Positions 52,839 to 61,878 of a stretch of DNA of 64,000 nt are shown one piece after another. Source of the DNA: Oxalobacteraceae bacterium OTU3CINTB1 (lineage in GTDB: Bacteria; Pseudomonadota; Gammaproteobacteria; Burkholderiales; Burkholderiaceae_D); assembly GCA_024123955.1 (NCBI GenBank), contig CP099652.1, forward strand, positions 4,836,001-4,900,000. The letters run 5' to 3'. The translations under genes were made by a program, and so were the position numbers. A model generated the notes under the pieces. That model did no database searches. It saw nothing but the letters and a program-made list of their open reading frames with translations, and was not told where the DNA came from. Position 1 is the stretch's first letter. Each line of letters opens with the position of its first letter.

Positions 52839-53726
52839 GTGGATCTAGAAGAGTTGAAGACGTTCGTTGAAGTGGCCGATGCTGGAGGCATTTCGCCCGC
52901 CGCGCTTCGGCTCGGCGTTTCCAAGTCCATTGTCAGTCGTCGGCTCGGCCGCCTGGAAGCGGATCTCGGCGTCCAGCTGCTCTCGCGCACAACCCGCGGC
53001 GCGGCGCTCACGGAAGCCGGCACGACGTTTCGGGACTTCGCCGATAGAGCCTGTAGCGAGATCGATCTGGCGAAGGAGACAATTTCGCCCGCCGGCGACC
53101 TTCGGGGGCGCTTGCGCATCGCGGCGCCGCTATCTTTCGGACCCACCCATTTCGCGCCCATTCTGGCGGAAATGGCACGGCGATATCCGCGACTGCAAAT
53201 TCACACTTGCTACAGCGATCATGTGATCGATCTTCTCGCGGACGGTTATGATTGTGCGATCCGGCTTGGCTTTCTTCAGGACTCCAACCTGGTGACACGG
53301 CGCATCGGACCGATATACGGAACGGTTGTAGCGAGTCCGGAATACATCGCAGCACACGGGGAACCGGAGAGTCCCGCCGAACTTCTCAATCATCAGGTCC
53401 TGATGCAAGGAACGGAAGCGTGGCACTTCCAGGATGGCAGGAACGTCATCGTTATTCGCCCACAAGGCCGTTTCAAGGCCGATAACGGCACGGCGCTCGT
53501 CGCGGCCGCCCTGGCGGGGCTAGGCATCGGCTATCTTCCCAGCGGCCTTGTCTACGAACATTTAAAGTCCGGCGCCCTGGTTCAGGTGATGCCCCGATAT
53601 CCCATACCGCCGGCTGGCGCTTACGTGGTTCGGCCGCCAGGCCGGAACACGGCCAGGAAAATACAAGTGCTGACCGATCTGCTCATCGAGTATTTCGACA
53701 AGATTTCACCCAATGGCGGACCCTGA
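52839..53726 (+). CDS. LysR-family regulator (paralogue A)
   Basis: 295 residues, GTG start (VDLEELKTFVEVADAGGISPAALRLGVSKSIVSRRLGRLE), with an effector domain from about 90 (RGRLRIAAPLSFGPTHFAPILAEMA). It is highly similar to the LysR at 56424-57323 (about 70 percent by eye), and both start with GTG at the same alignment position. Upstream of the azoreductase-fusion and S41-like genes, which it may control. CrgA/AaeR-like subgroup suggested; ligand unknown. Confidence 0.88.
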   Translation: MDLEELKTFVEVADAGGISPAALRLGVSKSIVSRRLGRLEADLGVQLLSRTTRGAALTEAGTTFRDFADRACSEIDLAKETISPAGDLRGRLRIAAPLSFGPTHFAPILAEMARRYPRLQIHTCYSDHVIDLLADGYDCAIRLGFLQDSNLVTRRIGPIYGTVVASPEYIAAHGEPESPAELLNHQVLMQGTEAWHFQDGRNVIVIRPQGRFKADNGTALVAAALAGLGIGYLPSGLVYEHLKSGALVQVMPRYPIPPAGAYVVRPPGRNTARKIQVLTDLLIEYFDKISPNGGP

Positions 53727-53788
53727 CCGGCAATTTCAAGCCGTGTCGTGCAGCGATGAATATCCCTGCTCCGCAAAAAGTGTTCCAC

Positions 53789-53800
53789 ATGTCGCGACAT
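53789..53800. promoter_or_regulatory. palindrome upstream of the azoreductase-fusion gene
   Basis: ATGTCGCGACAT, a perfect 12-base palindrome, lies about 55 bases upstream of a -10-like TATATT (53844-53849) in front of the fusion gene. It could be a LysR-type or other regulator site. Confidence 0.35.
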
Positions 53801-53880
53801 AGATCGTCGGAAGCTACGGCTACCAGTGCCGACGCGACGATGCTATATTTTCCCCAATAAAAATCTTTAGGAAGCCTATT

Positions 53881-54906
53881 TTGGATCACGTCCTGGTCAT
53901 AAACAGCAGCGCCTCTGGTAGCTCGTCGGTATCCCGGGATCTCGTGGACGAGGTCGTCCAACGCATCGCCGCAGCCAGGCCTGGCACGCAATTCACCCAC
54001 CGGGATGTCGACCTGGACCTTGTTCCGCATCTCACCGCCACAACTGTCGCAGGCGTCAGAGCCGTTGCTGGCACGGAAGCAGAACGGGCAACGCAAACGT
54101 TGTCCGATACCTTGATTGCCGAGCTAGCAGCTGCGGATGCGATCGTCATCGGCGCGCCGATGTACAACTTTAGTATTCCATCATCGTTGCGTACCTGGTT
54201 CGATCACGTTCTGCGCCCGCGCGTCACATTTTCCTACGGCGCTGGCGGCCCAACGGGGCTGTTGATCAACAAGCGCGCAATTGTGGTTGAATCGCGCGGC
54301 GGGGTCTATTCGGAGGGACCATCGAAAAAGATTGACTTCCAGGAGCCCTACCTCAAACAACTTTTAGGTTTTATCGGCATTTCCGACGTCACGTTTATTC
54401 GTGCGGAGAAAATCGGCTTCGGTCCGGATTTTCGCGAACTGGCGCTGGCCGGAGCGAGGGTAGAGATTGCCGGTGTCGTTGACCGCATCGCACATGGATC
54501 GCGCCCTACCGACGAGGTGGAACCAATGTCGAACGACAGCCGGACCGATTACGATGCGATCATGCAGGCCAACCTGGCGAGCGTCTTCAATGAGCATGAT
54601 CCCGCCCGCCGTATCGAGGCACTCGGGTCGCTTTACCATCCGGATGCGCAACTGTACGAGCGTGATCGATCGGTGCAAGGCCACGGGCCTATCTCGCAGG
54701 CGGTGACCGAACTGCTCGATCATTTGCCCGCGGGAGTGACATTCCGCGCCATCCGGCCAGCGGTCGGCCATCACGGGGCTGGACGATTGCAGTGGAGCGC
54801 GGTTGCCGCAACCGGTGCGGTACTGGTCACCGGTACTGACGTCGCCAGCATCCGGAACAACCTGATTCAGTCTCTCCATGTTTTCCTCGACCAAGGTGAC
54901 GCCTGA
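53881..54906 (+). CDS. FMN-dependent NADH-azoreductase fused to a SnoaL/NTF2-like domain
   Basis: 341 residues. Residues 1-200 are AzoR-like flavodoxin-fold: MDHVLVINSSASGSSSVSRDLVDEV, GAPMYNFSIPSSLRTWFDHVLRPRVTFSYG and RGGVYSEG. Residues about 218-341 are an NTF2/SnoaL-like domain (YDAIMQANLASVFNEHDPARRIEALGSLYHPDAQLYERDRSVQGHGPISQAVTELLDHLPAGVTFRAIRPAVGHHGAGRLQWSAVAATG). The linker (RPTDEVEPMSNDSRTD) contains ATG codons that could give a separate second protein. The start is TTG with AGGAAG upstream. Normal AzoR is about 200 residues, so the fusion is the unusual point. Confidence 0.8.
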   Translation: MDHVLVINSSASGSSSVSRDLVDEVVQRIAAARPGTQFTHRDVDLDLVPHLTATTVAGVRAVAGTEAERATQTLSDTLIAELAAADAIVIGAPMYNFSIPSSLRTWFDHVLRPRVTFSYGAGGPTGLLINKRAIVVESRGGVYSEGPSKKIDFQEPYLKQLLGFIGISDVTFIRAEKIGFGPDFRELALAGARVEIAGVVDRIAHGSRPTDEVEPMSNDSRTDYDAIMQANLASVFNEHDPARRIEALGSLYHPDAQLYERDRSVQGHGPISQAVTELLDHLPAGVTFRAIRPAVGHHGAGRLQWSAVAATGAVLVTGTDVASIRNNLIQSLHVFLDQGDA

Positions 54907-54948
54907 TCGGCGCAGCTTAATCCAGACGAAGGCAAACCGGAGCATTCA

Positions 54949-56406
54949 ATGATTTTCGCTACATTCACCAAAAAGACTCTGGCGCTGGCCTTGCTGAGCA
55001 TAGTCCCGGCGCTTGCGCACGCTGCACCGCAGTCCAATGCCTGGCAGATGATGACGCGGGCCGATGCCAATTTTGTCGGCGATTGGATGCTGCGCCAGTC
55101 GATTGGCGCCGTCTATCCCGACGCGGACGCCTACTCGGCGCGGCTCACGCAGGCGCGACGTATCCTGGAACAGGAGTTGCCACACGTGGACAACTACCAA
55201 GGTTATCGCCACGCATTGAATCATTTTGTCGGCAGTTTTCAGGATATGCACCTGTCGGTTGCATACGCCTTGTCGCCCAACGCCTACCAATGGCCGGGTT
55301 TCTCTGCTGTCTATCGCAACCTGCGTTATTACACCGCCGCGAGCAAGGGCGCTATCTCGGACGGTCAGGAGATCAGCGAATGCGATGGCCGGCCGATGGC
55401 GTCTTGGATCCGCGGCATAGCGACCTACGAACAAATGATTTTCGACCTCGAGTCGACCAGCGCCGAGGCGGCGCCGCTGATTTTCCGCGATGCCGGCAAC
55501 CCCTTCTTGCCACGGCCGAAAAGCTGCACCATCGGCGGCAAGCAGATCGCGCTAGCGTGGGGTGCCATTCCGGCCAGCCAAATCAATGCTGCCGTGAACG
55601 CGCTTACGCCGCCACCCGATCGCCTTACCGCCATCAGCGCGTTCGGTGCCGACGGCGCCTGGGTACGGATGGGTATTTTCCTGCCCGGCACGCAGAACGA
55701 AGGCTTGGCGTTCAAACAATTATTCGCCGAAGCGCCTGGCCTGCGCAGCAAGTCCGTCATCGTGCTCGATGTGCGCGGCAATGGTGGCGGTCCATACGAA
55801 TGGTTTATGGGCTTCCTGCGCGCATTGTATGGCGGGCAGTACACCGATTATTACGCTCGGGCGCGCCTGGGAATCTCCGCCGTCTTCCGCCTCACGCCGG
55901 AAATCCTGGCGTATTTCAACGAGGACGTCGCCGCTGAAACAGATGCGCTCGTTCCACCGCCGGATGGGGAGCGGTTCGATCCGCATAACACCGAGTTCGC
56001 AGCGGCACTGAAGGCAGGAAAACCGCTTCTGGTGGCGCCGAAAAAAGCCTCCCAGATACCTCAGCCTCGGCAGGCACCCGCCAATCCGGTCAAGGCGAAA
56101 GTGTATGTGTTGACCGACTACAGTTGCGCTAGCGCCTGTATCGCGTTTGTCGATGAACTCAAGCGTTTTCCAGGCGTCGAACAAATTGGCGTGGACACGT
56201 CGGTCGACTCCCGCACCGGAACGCCATTCGGCACACCGCTACCCAGCGGCAATGGGACTGTCTATGTGCCCGTCATGACGCGGGACGGTCGTGAGCGCGA
56301 CGACAATGTGCCGCAAAAACCGACGCGCGTGTTTACTGGAAACATCAACGACACGGCAGCGGTGAAAGCCTGGCTACAGGCGGACGTTCTGCCGTCGCGT
56401 CCTTAG
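54949..56406 (+). CDS. secreted S41-peptidase-like protein
   Basis: 485 residues with signal peptide MIFATFTKKTLALALLSIVPALAHA. The C-terminal half carries S41 (tail-specific protease) marks: VIVLDVRGNGGGPYEWFMGFL and YVLTDYSCASACIAFVDELKRF, where the Ser of SCASACI is at the nucleophile position. No PDZ domain is obvious. 42 bases after the azoreductase-fusion gene, likely the same operon. True protease activity is unproven. Confidence 0.75.
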   Translation: MIFATFTKKTLALALLSIVPALAHAAPQSNAWQMMTRADANFVGDWMLRQSIGAVYPDADAYSARLTQARRILEQELPHVDNYQGYRHALNHFVGSFQDMHLSVAYALSPNAYQWPGFSAVYRNLRYYTAASKGAISDGQEISECDGRPMASWIRGIATYEQMIFDLESTSAEAAPLIFRDAGNPFLPRPKSCTIGGKQIALAWGAIPASQINAAVNALTPPPDRLTAISAFGADGAWVRMGIFLPGTQNEGLAFKQLFAEAPGLRSKSVIVLDVRGNGGGPYEWFMGFLRALYGGQYTDYYARARLGISAVFRLTPEILAYFNEDVAAETDALVPPPDGERFDPHNTEFAAALKAGKPLLVAPKKASQIPQPRQAPANPVKAKVYVLTDYSCASACIAFVDELKRFPGVEQIGVDTSVDSRTGTPFGTPLPSGNGTVYVPVMTRDGRERDDNVPQKPTRVFTGNINDTAAVKAWLQADVLPSRP

Positions 56407-56423
56407 CTGCGGCGCGATCAAGG

Positions 56424-57323
56424 TCATAGACCGGGCGATGCGGGCGCGACCTCGGGCATCGTGCCAAAATACTCGACAAGTAACTCGGTCAGAATGCCGA
56501 TCTTCTTCGAGGGATGCAGCCCGGGCGGCCGGACAACGTACGCTGCCGCCTGCGGTACCGGATAATCCGTCATTACCTGGACAAGTGCGCCGGAGCGCAA
56601 GTGTTCCTGAACCAGCATGGCGGGCAGATAGCCGATGCCAAGGCCGGCGACCGTCGCCGCCACAAGCGCAGCCCCGTTATCGGCCTTGAATCGGCCTAGC
56701 GGACGCACCGTGATGGTTTTGTCGCCATCCAGGAACGACCACGGTTCCGTGCCTTGCATCAGTGCCTCGTGGCCGAGCAGTTCTTCGGGTGTCGTTGGCG
56801 CCCCATGTGCCTTGATGTATTCCGGACTGGCCACGGTGACGCCATGAACAGGTCCAACGCATTTTGCTACCAGGTTCGAGTCCTGCAGCCAGCCCACCCG
56901 TATTGCGCAGTCAAAACCTTCTGCGATGAGATTGACCAGATGGTCGCTATAGCACGTGTGAATTTGCAGACGCGGATGGCGTCGCGCCATTTCCGCAAGC
57001 ACCGGCGCGAAATGGGTCGGGCCGAACGTCAGTGGAGCGGCGATGCGCAGGCGGCCGCGCAGGTCGCCGGCGGGCGCGATCGTTTCCTTCGCCATATCGA
57101 TCTCGGCGCAGATCTTGTCGGCCGACTGCCGGAACGCGGCGCCAGCTTCCGTCAACGCCGCGCCACGGGTGTTCCGGGACAGCAGCTGCACGCCCAATTC
57201 CTCCTCCAGCCGGTTGAGCCTGCGGCTGACGATCGACTTGGCCACGCCAAGCCGCAGCGCGGCAGCCGAGATGCCGCCGGCATCGGCCACTTCCACAAAT
57301 GTGCGCAACTCTTCGATGTCCAC
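56424..57323 (-). CDS. LysR-family regulator (paralogue B)
   Basis: 299 residues from the GTG start VDIEELRTFVEVADAGGISAAALRLGVAKSIVSRRLNRLEEE, chosen because it aligns exactly with paralogue A and has AAAAGGAACG upstream. The effector domain RGRLRIAAPLTFGPTHFAPVLAEMA is nearly the same as in paralogue A. Divergent from the amidohydrolase/porin/pirin/VOC run, which it probably regulates. A longer frame upstream adds 22 unlikely residues. Confidence 0.87.
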   Translation of the reverse strand: MDIEELRTFVEVADAGGISAAALRLGVAKSIVSRRLNRLEEELGVQLLSRNTRGAALTEAGAAFRQSADKICAEIDMAKETIAPAGDLRGRLRIAAPLTFGPTHFAPVLAEMARRHPRLQIHTCYSDHLVNLIAEGFDCAIRVGWLQDSNLVAKCVGPVHGVTVASPEYIKAHGAPTTPEELLGHEALMQGTEPWSFLDGDKTITVRPLGRFKADNGAALVAATVAGLGIGYLPAMLVQEHLRSGALVQVMTDYPVPQAAAYVVRPPGLHPSKKIGILTELLVEYFGTMPEVAPASPGL

Positions 57324-57658
57324 TATAGCGTTCCTTTTATCTTGGTATGAATTTGAGCGTCGGCGACCTTCCCCGCGCAGGATCGGCACGGTCTCTCTTC
57401 GCTACACTTTACTCCTGGGGTCGTCAACGTCCGGAATAGTGCAGCGACGGTCGTGAAAACGCTAGTGCGGCATTGTATGTTTCTGTGTCGCCGATTGCGG
57501 AACGCCGGCTACCGTTCCTGCCAAAGCGACACAGTTTCCCGCCCTGGTCGGCTACCAGATTGCATGCCGGCGCGCTACGATGAGTTGCGAGAACGAGACG
57601 AAAGCGGCGCGCCACGACATGGCTTCGCAAGGTCCTTTTAAATAAATCGACATGGGGA
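57324..57658. other. 335-base divergent intergenic region with nested inverted repeat
   Basis: No gene is seen. At 57483-57534 a two-level dyad occurs: outer arms CTGTGTCGC and GCGACACAG (9 bp) enclose inner arms GGAACG (57499-57504) and CGTTCC (57513-57518), with seven unpaired bases on each side. It is a candidate regulatory site or RNA structure for the amidohydrolase operon. The rest is unremarkable. Confidence 0.5.
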
Positions 57659-59473
57659 ATGGCAGTGAAATTAATATTAATGATCGGATTGATGACGGTG
57701 ATCGGCTTCACCAATGCGCATGCGCAAACCGGGCAAGAGGCGTCCGGCGCGGACCTGATTGTGCACAATGCCAAGATCTTCACCGGGAACCGGGCGCAAC
57801 CAGAGGCGTCGGCCCTGGCGGTCAGGAACGGCCGTATCTATTCCGTCGGCACCGACGCCGAGGTGCTGGGCTTGAAGAGCGCCAACACCCGGGTCATCGA
57901 TTCCCACGGCCGGCGTCTTATTCCGGGTATCATCGACGCCCACACCCACGTGCTCAACGAGGGTGGCTACAACTACACGCTGCGCTGGGACGGCGTGCCG
58001 ACGCTGCGCCGCGCCCTGGCCATGCTGGGTGAGCAAGCGAAACGCACACCGGAGGGCCAGTGGGTGAAGGTCGTGGGTGGCTGGTCGCCCTATCAATTCG
58101 CAGAAAAGCGCTTCCCCACCATCGACGAACTGCGCAAGGCCGTCCCCAACCGCCCGCTGCTGGTCCAGTACGCCTACAATCACGCCTACATGAATCAGCA
58201 GGCGATGGACGCCCTCGGAGTGGGCACCGACAAGTTTCCCAATGTGCCGGGGACGGTGCTGGAGAAGAATGCACAAGGCAAGTACACCGGCGTCGTCCAC
58301 GGCAACACGTTCCTGTTCCTCTCTATCGAAGCCATGGTTCCCCAACTCTCGTTCGACGAGGGTGTCAGCTCGCTGGTCCAGACGGTCCATAGCCTGAACC
58401 GTTTCGGGATCACTTCGATCGTCGATGCTGGCACTGGCAGCCGCGGCTATCCAAAGGCGCTGCCTACCGTGAATGCGCTGGCGCGCGACAACCGGCTCAA
58501 TATCCGCATGCCCTTCATCGATATTCAGTTCGGCGCCGGCGCCGATTTCAACATGGTCGATGCGCAGATCGCTGCAATCACCAAGACCGCGCCGATCAGC
58601 CCGGGGCAAAACCTGTATCCGCAGCTGGCGCACGGCCACGTCTACCAGGGCGCGGGCGAGTTGCTGTCCGCAGAGGTGCACGATCACGAGAATTTCGACC
58701 ATCCGGCGGTGGTCATCGAACCGGCCAAAATGCGCGAACTGGTCGAACGCGACATCGCCAAGCTGGTCGAGCGGCGCATTCCGTTCCGCGAACACATCAG
58801 CTACGACGAGAACATCACGCCTTTCCTCGACGCGCTGGAAAAGCTGAACCAAAAGACGCCACTTGACGGTTTGCGCTGGAGCATCGAACACGCCGAGACC
58901 ATCAGCTCGGCCAACATCGCCCGGGTAAAGGCGCTGGGCGGCGGCATCGCGCTGGACACCAAGATGGCGCTGCACGGCGAGGCCTTCATCAAGACCTACA
59001 GCCGCGACAAGGCATCGCTGACCCCGCGCCTGCGAGAACTGGTCGACAGCGGCATCCCCCTGGCCATGACGACCGACGCCTTCCGGGCGGCGTCGTTCAA
59101 TCCGTGGGTCGGGATCAGCTGGATGGTATCGGGCAACTCCATCTCCGGCACGCCGCTGCTGGCAAAGAATAACCGCCTGTCGCGCATCGAAGCACTAGGA
59201 CTGTTCACGCGCGGCGCCGCATGGTTCATGAATGCCGAATCCGAACTGGGCATGATCGCGCCCGGCCAGCTTGCCGACTTCGCCGTGCTCGACCGCGACT
59301 ACTTTTCGGTGCCGGAGGACCAGATCAAATCCATCGCCTCGGTCCTGACCGTCATGGATGGCCGGGTGGTGTATGGCGCACAGGACTACCAGTCGCTGTC
59401 GCCGGTATTGCCGGAAATCCTGCCGGTGTGGTCGCCACTTAAACACTTTGGCGGCTATCCGCAATCGTGGTGA
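57659..59473 (+). CDS. secreted amidohydrolase (YtcJ-like)
   Basis: 604 residues with a signal peptide (MAVKLILMIGLMTVIGFTNAHAQ). Amidohydrolase-superfamily metal motif IDAHTHV (about 96-102), later HAE in WSIEHAETIS and Asp in AMTTDAFRAAS. The order matches YtcJ/imidazolonepropionase-like amidohydrolases with an N- and C-terminal beta sandwich (LIVHNAKIFTGNRAQPEASALAVRNGRI; MIAPGQLADFAVLDRDYF). The nearby GTG (57665) with GGGGA upstream is an alternative start. Overlaps the porin gene start. Confidence 0.83.
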   Translation: MAVKLILMIGLMTVIGFTNAHAQTGQEASGADLIVHNAKIFTGNRAQPEASALAVRNGRIYSVGTDAEVLGLKSANTRVIDSHGRRLIPGIIDAHTHVLNEGGYNYTLRWDGVPTLRRALAMLGEQAKRTPEGQWVKVVGGWSPYQFAEKRFPTIDELRKAVPNRPLLVQYAYNHAYMNQQAMDALGVGTDKFPNVPGTVLEKNAQGKYTGVVHGNTFLFLSIEAMVPQLSFDEGVSSLVQTVHSLNRFGITSIVDAGTGSRGYPKALPTVNALARDNRLNIRMPFIDIQFGAGADFNMVDAQIAAITKTAPISPGQNLYPQLAHGHVYQGAGELLSAEVHDHENFDHPAVVIEPAKMRELVERDIAKLVERRIPFREHISYDENITPFLDALEKLNQKTPLDGLRWSIEHAETISSANIARVKALGGGIALDTKMALHGEAFIKTYSRDKASLTPRLRELVDSGIPLAMTTDAFRAASFNPWVGISWMVSGNSISGTPLLAKNNRLSRIEALGLFTRGAAWFMNAESELGMIAPGQLADFAVLDRDYFSVPEDQIKSIASVLTVMDGRVVYGAQDYQSLSPVLPEILPVWSPLKHFGGYPQSW

Positions 59474-60834
59474 TGTCGATTAACACCGGAAAAGCATGGC
59501 TCTGCCTGCCTTTGCTGCTGACGGCAACCGCCGCGCTGGCGCAGTTCCGTCCGTTGCGCTACGACGACGATTTCAGTGCGCAGCGCCAGGCATGCGCCGG
59601 AGATAACATCGCATGCTGGAAGGACAGGCCGATTGCAGAAGATGTGCGTCTAAGTGTTGGAGGCGATCTGCGCTGGCGATACGAGCATGCCGAAAATCCG
59701 CGTTACGGCGCCGATCGGCAGGACAAGTGGGGTGTGCTGATGCAGCGCGCTTCGGTTTTCGCCGACCTGCGATTGGGCGCGCACTGGCGCGGCTTCGCGC
59801 AGTTGGCCAGTTCCACTACCAACGGCCGCGCCGGCGGTCCAACGCCGGTGGATGAGGACCGGCTCGATCCGACCAACCTGTTCGTCGAATGGCGTTCGGC
59901 CGGTAGTGGAGGCGGCGTCGGCATGCGGGTCGGGGTTCAGGAGCTGCAGTTCGGCTCGGGCCGCGTCATCGACGCACGCGAAGGCCCGAACGTAAGGCGC
60001 AGCTTCGACGCGGTCCGCGCCTACGCGAGCGGCGAGCGCTGGCGTGTCGACGCCTTTGCCGGGGCGCCACGGCAGAACCGTCAGGGAAGCTTCGACGACG
60101 CCCGCTCCCAGAGCCAGGCATTGCGGGGCGTGTATGCCACCCGCATGGGCGGCGTCACGTCCTGGGACGTCTATCTGCTGCATTCCGAAGACACGGCCGC
60201 GCGCTACATTCAGGGCGTGGCGCACGAACGCCGCTGGTCGGCCGGCACCCGTGTCTTCGGCGCCCGCAAGGGATGGGACTGGAACGGCGAGTTTATCTTA
60301 CAGGGGGGACGCTTCGGTAACGCCGGGATCCACGCCTGGTCGCTTGCCACCGATACCGGCTACACCTTCGACGACGTCGCAGGAAAGCCAAGGGCGGCCC
60401 TGTTGCTTGCCATCGCCAGCGGCGACAAGGACCCGCATGACAACCGCCTCGGCACGGCCAATCCCATCTACCCGCGCGGAAATTATTTCGGCGACGAGGC
60501 GACGCTCGGGCCGCGAAACTTTTCCAACATCCACCCGGCGCTGAGCATGCGGCCGGTGCCGCAGGTACAGTTGAACGCCAGCCTGGACTTCTTCTGGCGG
60601 CAGAGCACGCGCGACGGCGTGTATGCCCCGAACGGCATGTTGATCCGCGCCGCTGGCGAAAGCCGCGCCCGCTATGTGGCAACCATCGCATCGCTGGGCG
60701 CCACGTGGACGCTGGCCCCGGCTTGGTCGTCGACAGCGGTGGTTGCCTACGCCAAGCCGGGCGCGTTCCTGCGCGAGACGGGCGCCAGCGATCCGCTGAG
60801 CTTTGTCAGCCTCAGCGTGCAATACCGGTTTTAA
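59473..60834 (+). CDS. outer-membrane alginate-export-type (AlgE-like) porin
   Basis: 453 residues. Signal peptide (LCLPLLLTATAALAQ), then a beta-barrel sequence with the alginate export family pattern: LSVGGDLRWRYEHAENPRYG, VGVQELQFGSGRVIDAREGPNVRRSFDAVRAYASGERWRVDAFAGAP and a C-terminal strand VSLSVQYRF ending in Phe, the outer-membrane signal. The ATG overlaps the TGA of the amidohydrolase (TGATG), showing coupling. Probably lets the amidohydrolase substrate through the outer membrane (inference). Confidence 0.8.
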   Translation: MSINTGKAWLCLPLLLTATAALAQFRPLRYDDDFSAQRQACAGDNIACWKDRPIAEDVRLSVGGDLRWRYEHAENPRYGADRQDKWGVLMQRASVFADLRLGAHWRGFAQLASSTTNGRAGGPTPVDEDRLDPTNLFVEWRSAGSGGGVGMRVGVQELQFGSGRVIDAREGPNVRRSFDAVRAYASGERWRVDAFAGAPRQNRQGSFDDARSQSQALRGVYATRMGGVTSWDVYLLHSEDTAARYIQGVAHERRWSAGTRVFGARKGWDWNGEFILQGGRFGNAGIHAWSLATDTGYTFDDVAGKPRAALLLAIASGDKDPHDNRLGTANPIYPRGNYFGDEATLGPRNFSNIHPALSMRPVPQVQLNASLDFFWRQSTRDGVYAPNGMLIRAAGESRARYVATIASLGATWTLAPAWSSTAVVAYAKPGAFLRETGASDPLSFVSLSVQYRF

Positions 60835-60937
60835 AAGCGATGCACACCGGCGTCGACCGAACCTGCGCCGCGATGATGGGGCAAGAAAGCCAAACCCTCG
60901 ACAACCGTAGTCGTACCCACTTTCAATGGAGAACAAA

Positions 60938-61837
60938 ATGAACCCTGTCAGCGAACTTGCCCCGGCGTCGGACGGCCCTCGCCGCGTGACCTATCGCACC
61001 CGCGGCCATACGCACGGCCCCATCACCCGCTTGATGAGTCCCTCGGATTTTGGTCGCCAGCTCAAGCCCTTTGTGTTCCTGGATCTGTTCGACCTGGACC
61101 TCCACGATCCGCGCGGCGGGCTCACCGTTCATCCGCATACCGGGATCGCGACGATCACCGTGATCGTCGAAGGGAATTTGCGCTTCGACGATGCCATCGA
61201 CGGCACCGGCCAGCTCGGATTGGGCGGATTTGAATGGATGCGCGCTGGTAACGGGGTGTGGCACGGCAAGGAACTCTCCGGCGGCACCTCGCCAACAGCG
61301 AAGGGCTTCCAGCTCTGGCTCGCACTACCATCCGAGCTGGAGCACTCGGACGTCGACAGCCAGTATGTGGAAGCCCAGCACGTTCCGACCGTTGGGCCGG
61401 CGCACGTCATCCTCGGCAGCTACGACGGCGCGCGCAGTCCGGCGCGTTCGCCCGATGGCATCACCTACCTGCTGCTGAAACTGTCGGCAGGGACGTCCTG
61501 GACATTCTCGCCGCCTGACGCGCAAACGGTCTCCTGGCTGGCGGTCGCCACCGGCGAGCTCGTCGGAGCCACGCCTGCCGACGCGGGAGAAATGCTCATC
61601 TTCCAACAATCGCAGCAGCCGATCACCTTAGAGGCGAGCCCGACCAGCGACACCATCTTCGTGATCGGCTCGGCCGCGCCGCACCCGCATTACCTCCACC
61701 TGGGCAACTATTCAGTTCATACATCTGCCGATTCCCTGGCCCGGGGCGAGGCAAACATCGAACGCCTGCGCGAACTTCTGGTCGAGGCTGGCGATCGTCG
61801 CAATCCAGACGGCAATATTCCGATTTTTCGCGGCTAG
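60938..61837 (+). CDS. pirin-family cupin protein
   Basis: 299 residues of the pirin type: FLDLFDLDLHDPRGGLTVHPHTGIATITVIVEG (metal ligands H-P-H), GGFEWMRAGNGVWHGKE and a second cupin domain from about 165. Bacterial pirins include quercetin dioxygenase-like or regulatory proteins. The start at 60938 (MNPVSEL) has GGAG six bases upstream; a Met four codons earlier is possible. Between the porin and VOC genes, probably cotranscribed, though 103 bases separate it from the porin. Confidence 0.87.
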   Translation: MNPVSELAPASDGPRRVTYRTRGHTHGPITRLMSPSDFGRQLKPFVFLDLFDLDLHDPRGGLTVHPHTGIATITVIVEGNLRFDDAIDGTGQLGLGGFEWMRAGNGVWHGKELSGGTSPTAKGFQLWLALPSELEHSDVDSQYVEAQHVPTVGPAHVILGSYDGARSPARSPDGITYLLLKLSAGTSWTFSPPDAQTVSWLAVATGELVGATPADAGEMLIFQQSQQPITLEASPTSDTIFVIGSAAPHPHYLHLGNYSVHTSADSLARGEANIERLRELLVEAGDRRNPDGNIPIFRG

Positions 61838-61878
61838 TGGGCGTATCCGCAGGCTATCCCACAGCATAGGAGCACACC

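Noticed and set aside
53683..54096. Minus-strand frame starting MRCPFCFRASNGSDACDSCG, which looks like a zinc ribbon.
   Set aside because: Entirely antisense to the azoreductase domain and the LysR tail; the Cys pairs are chance from GC-rich complement.
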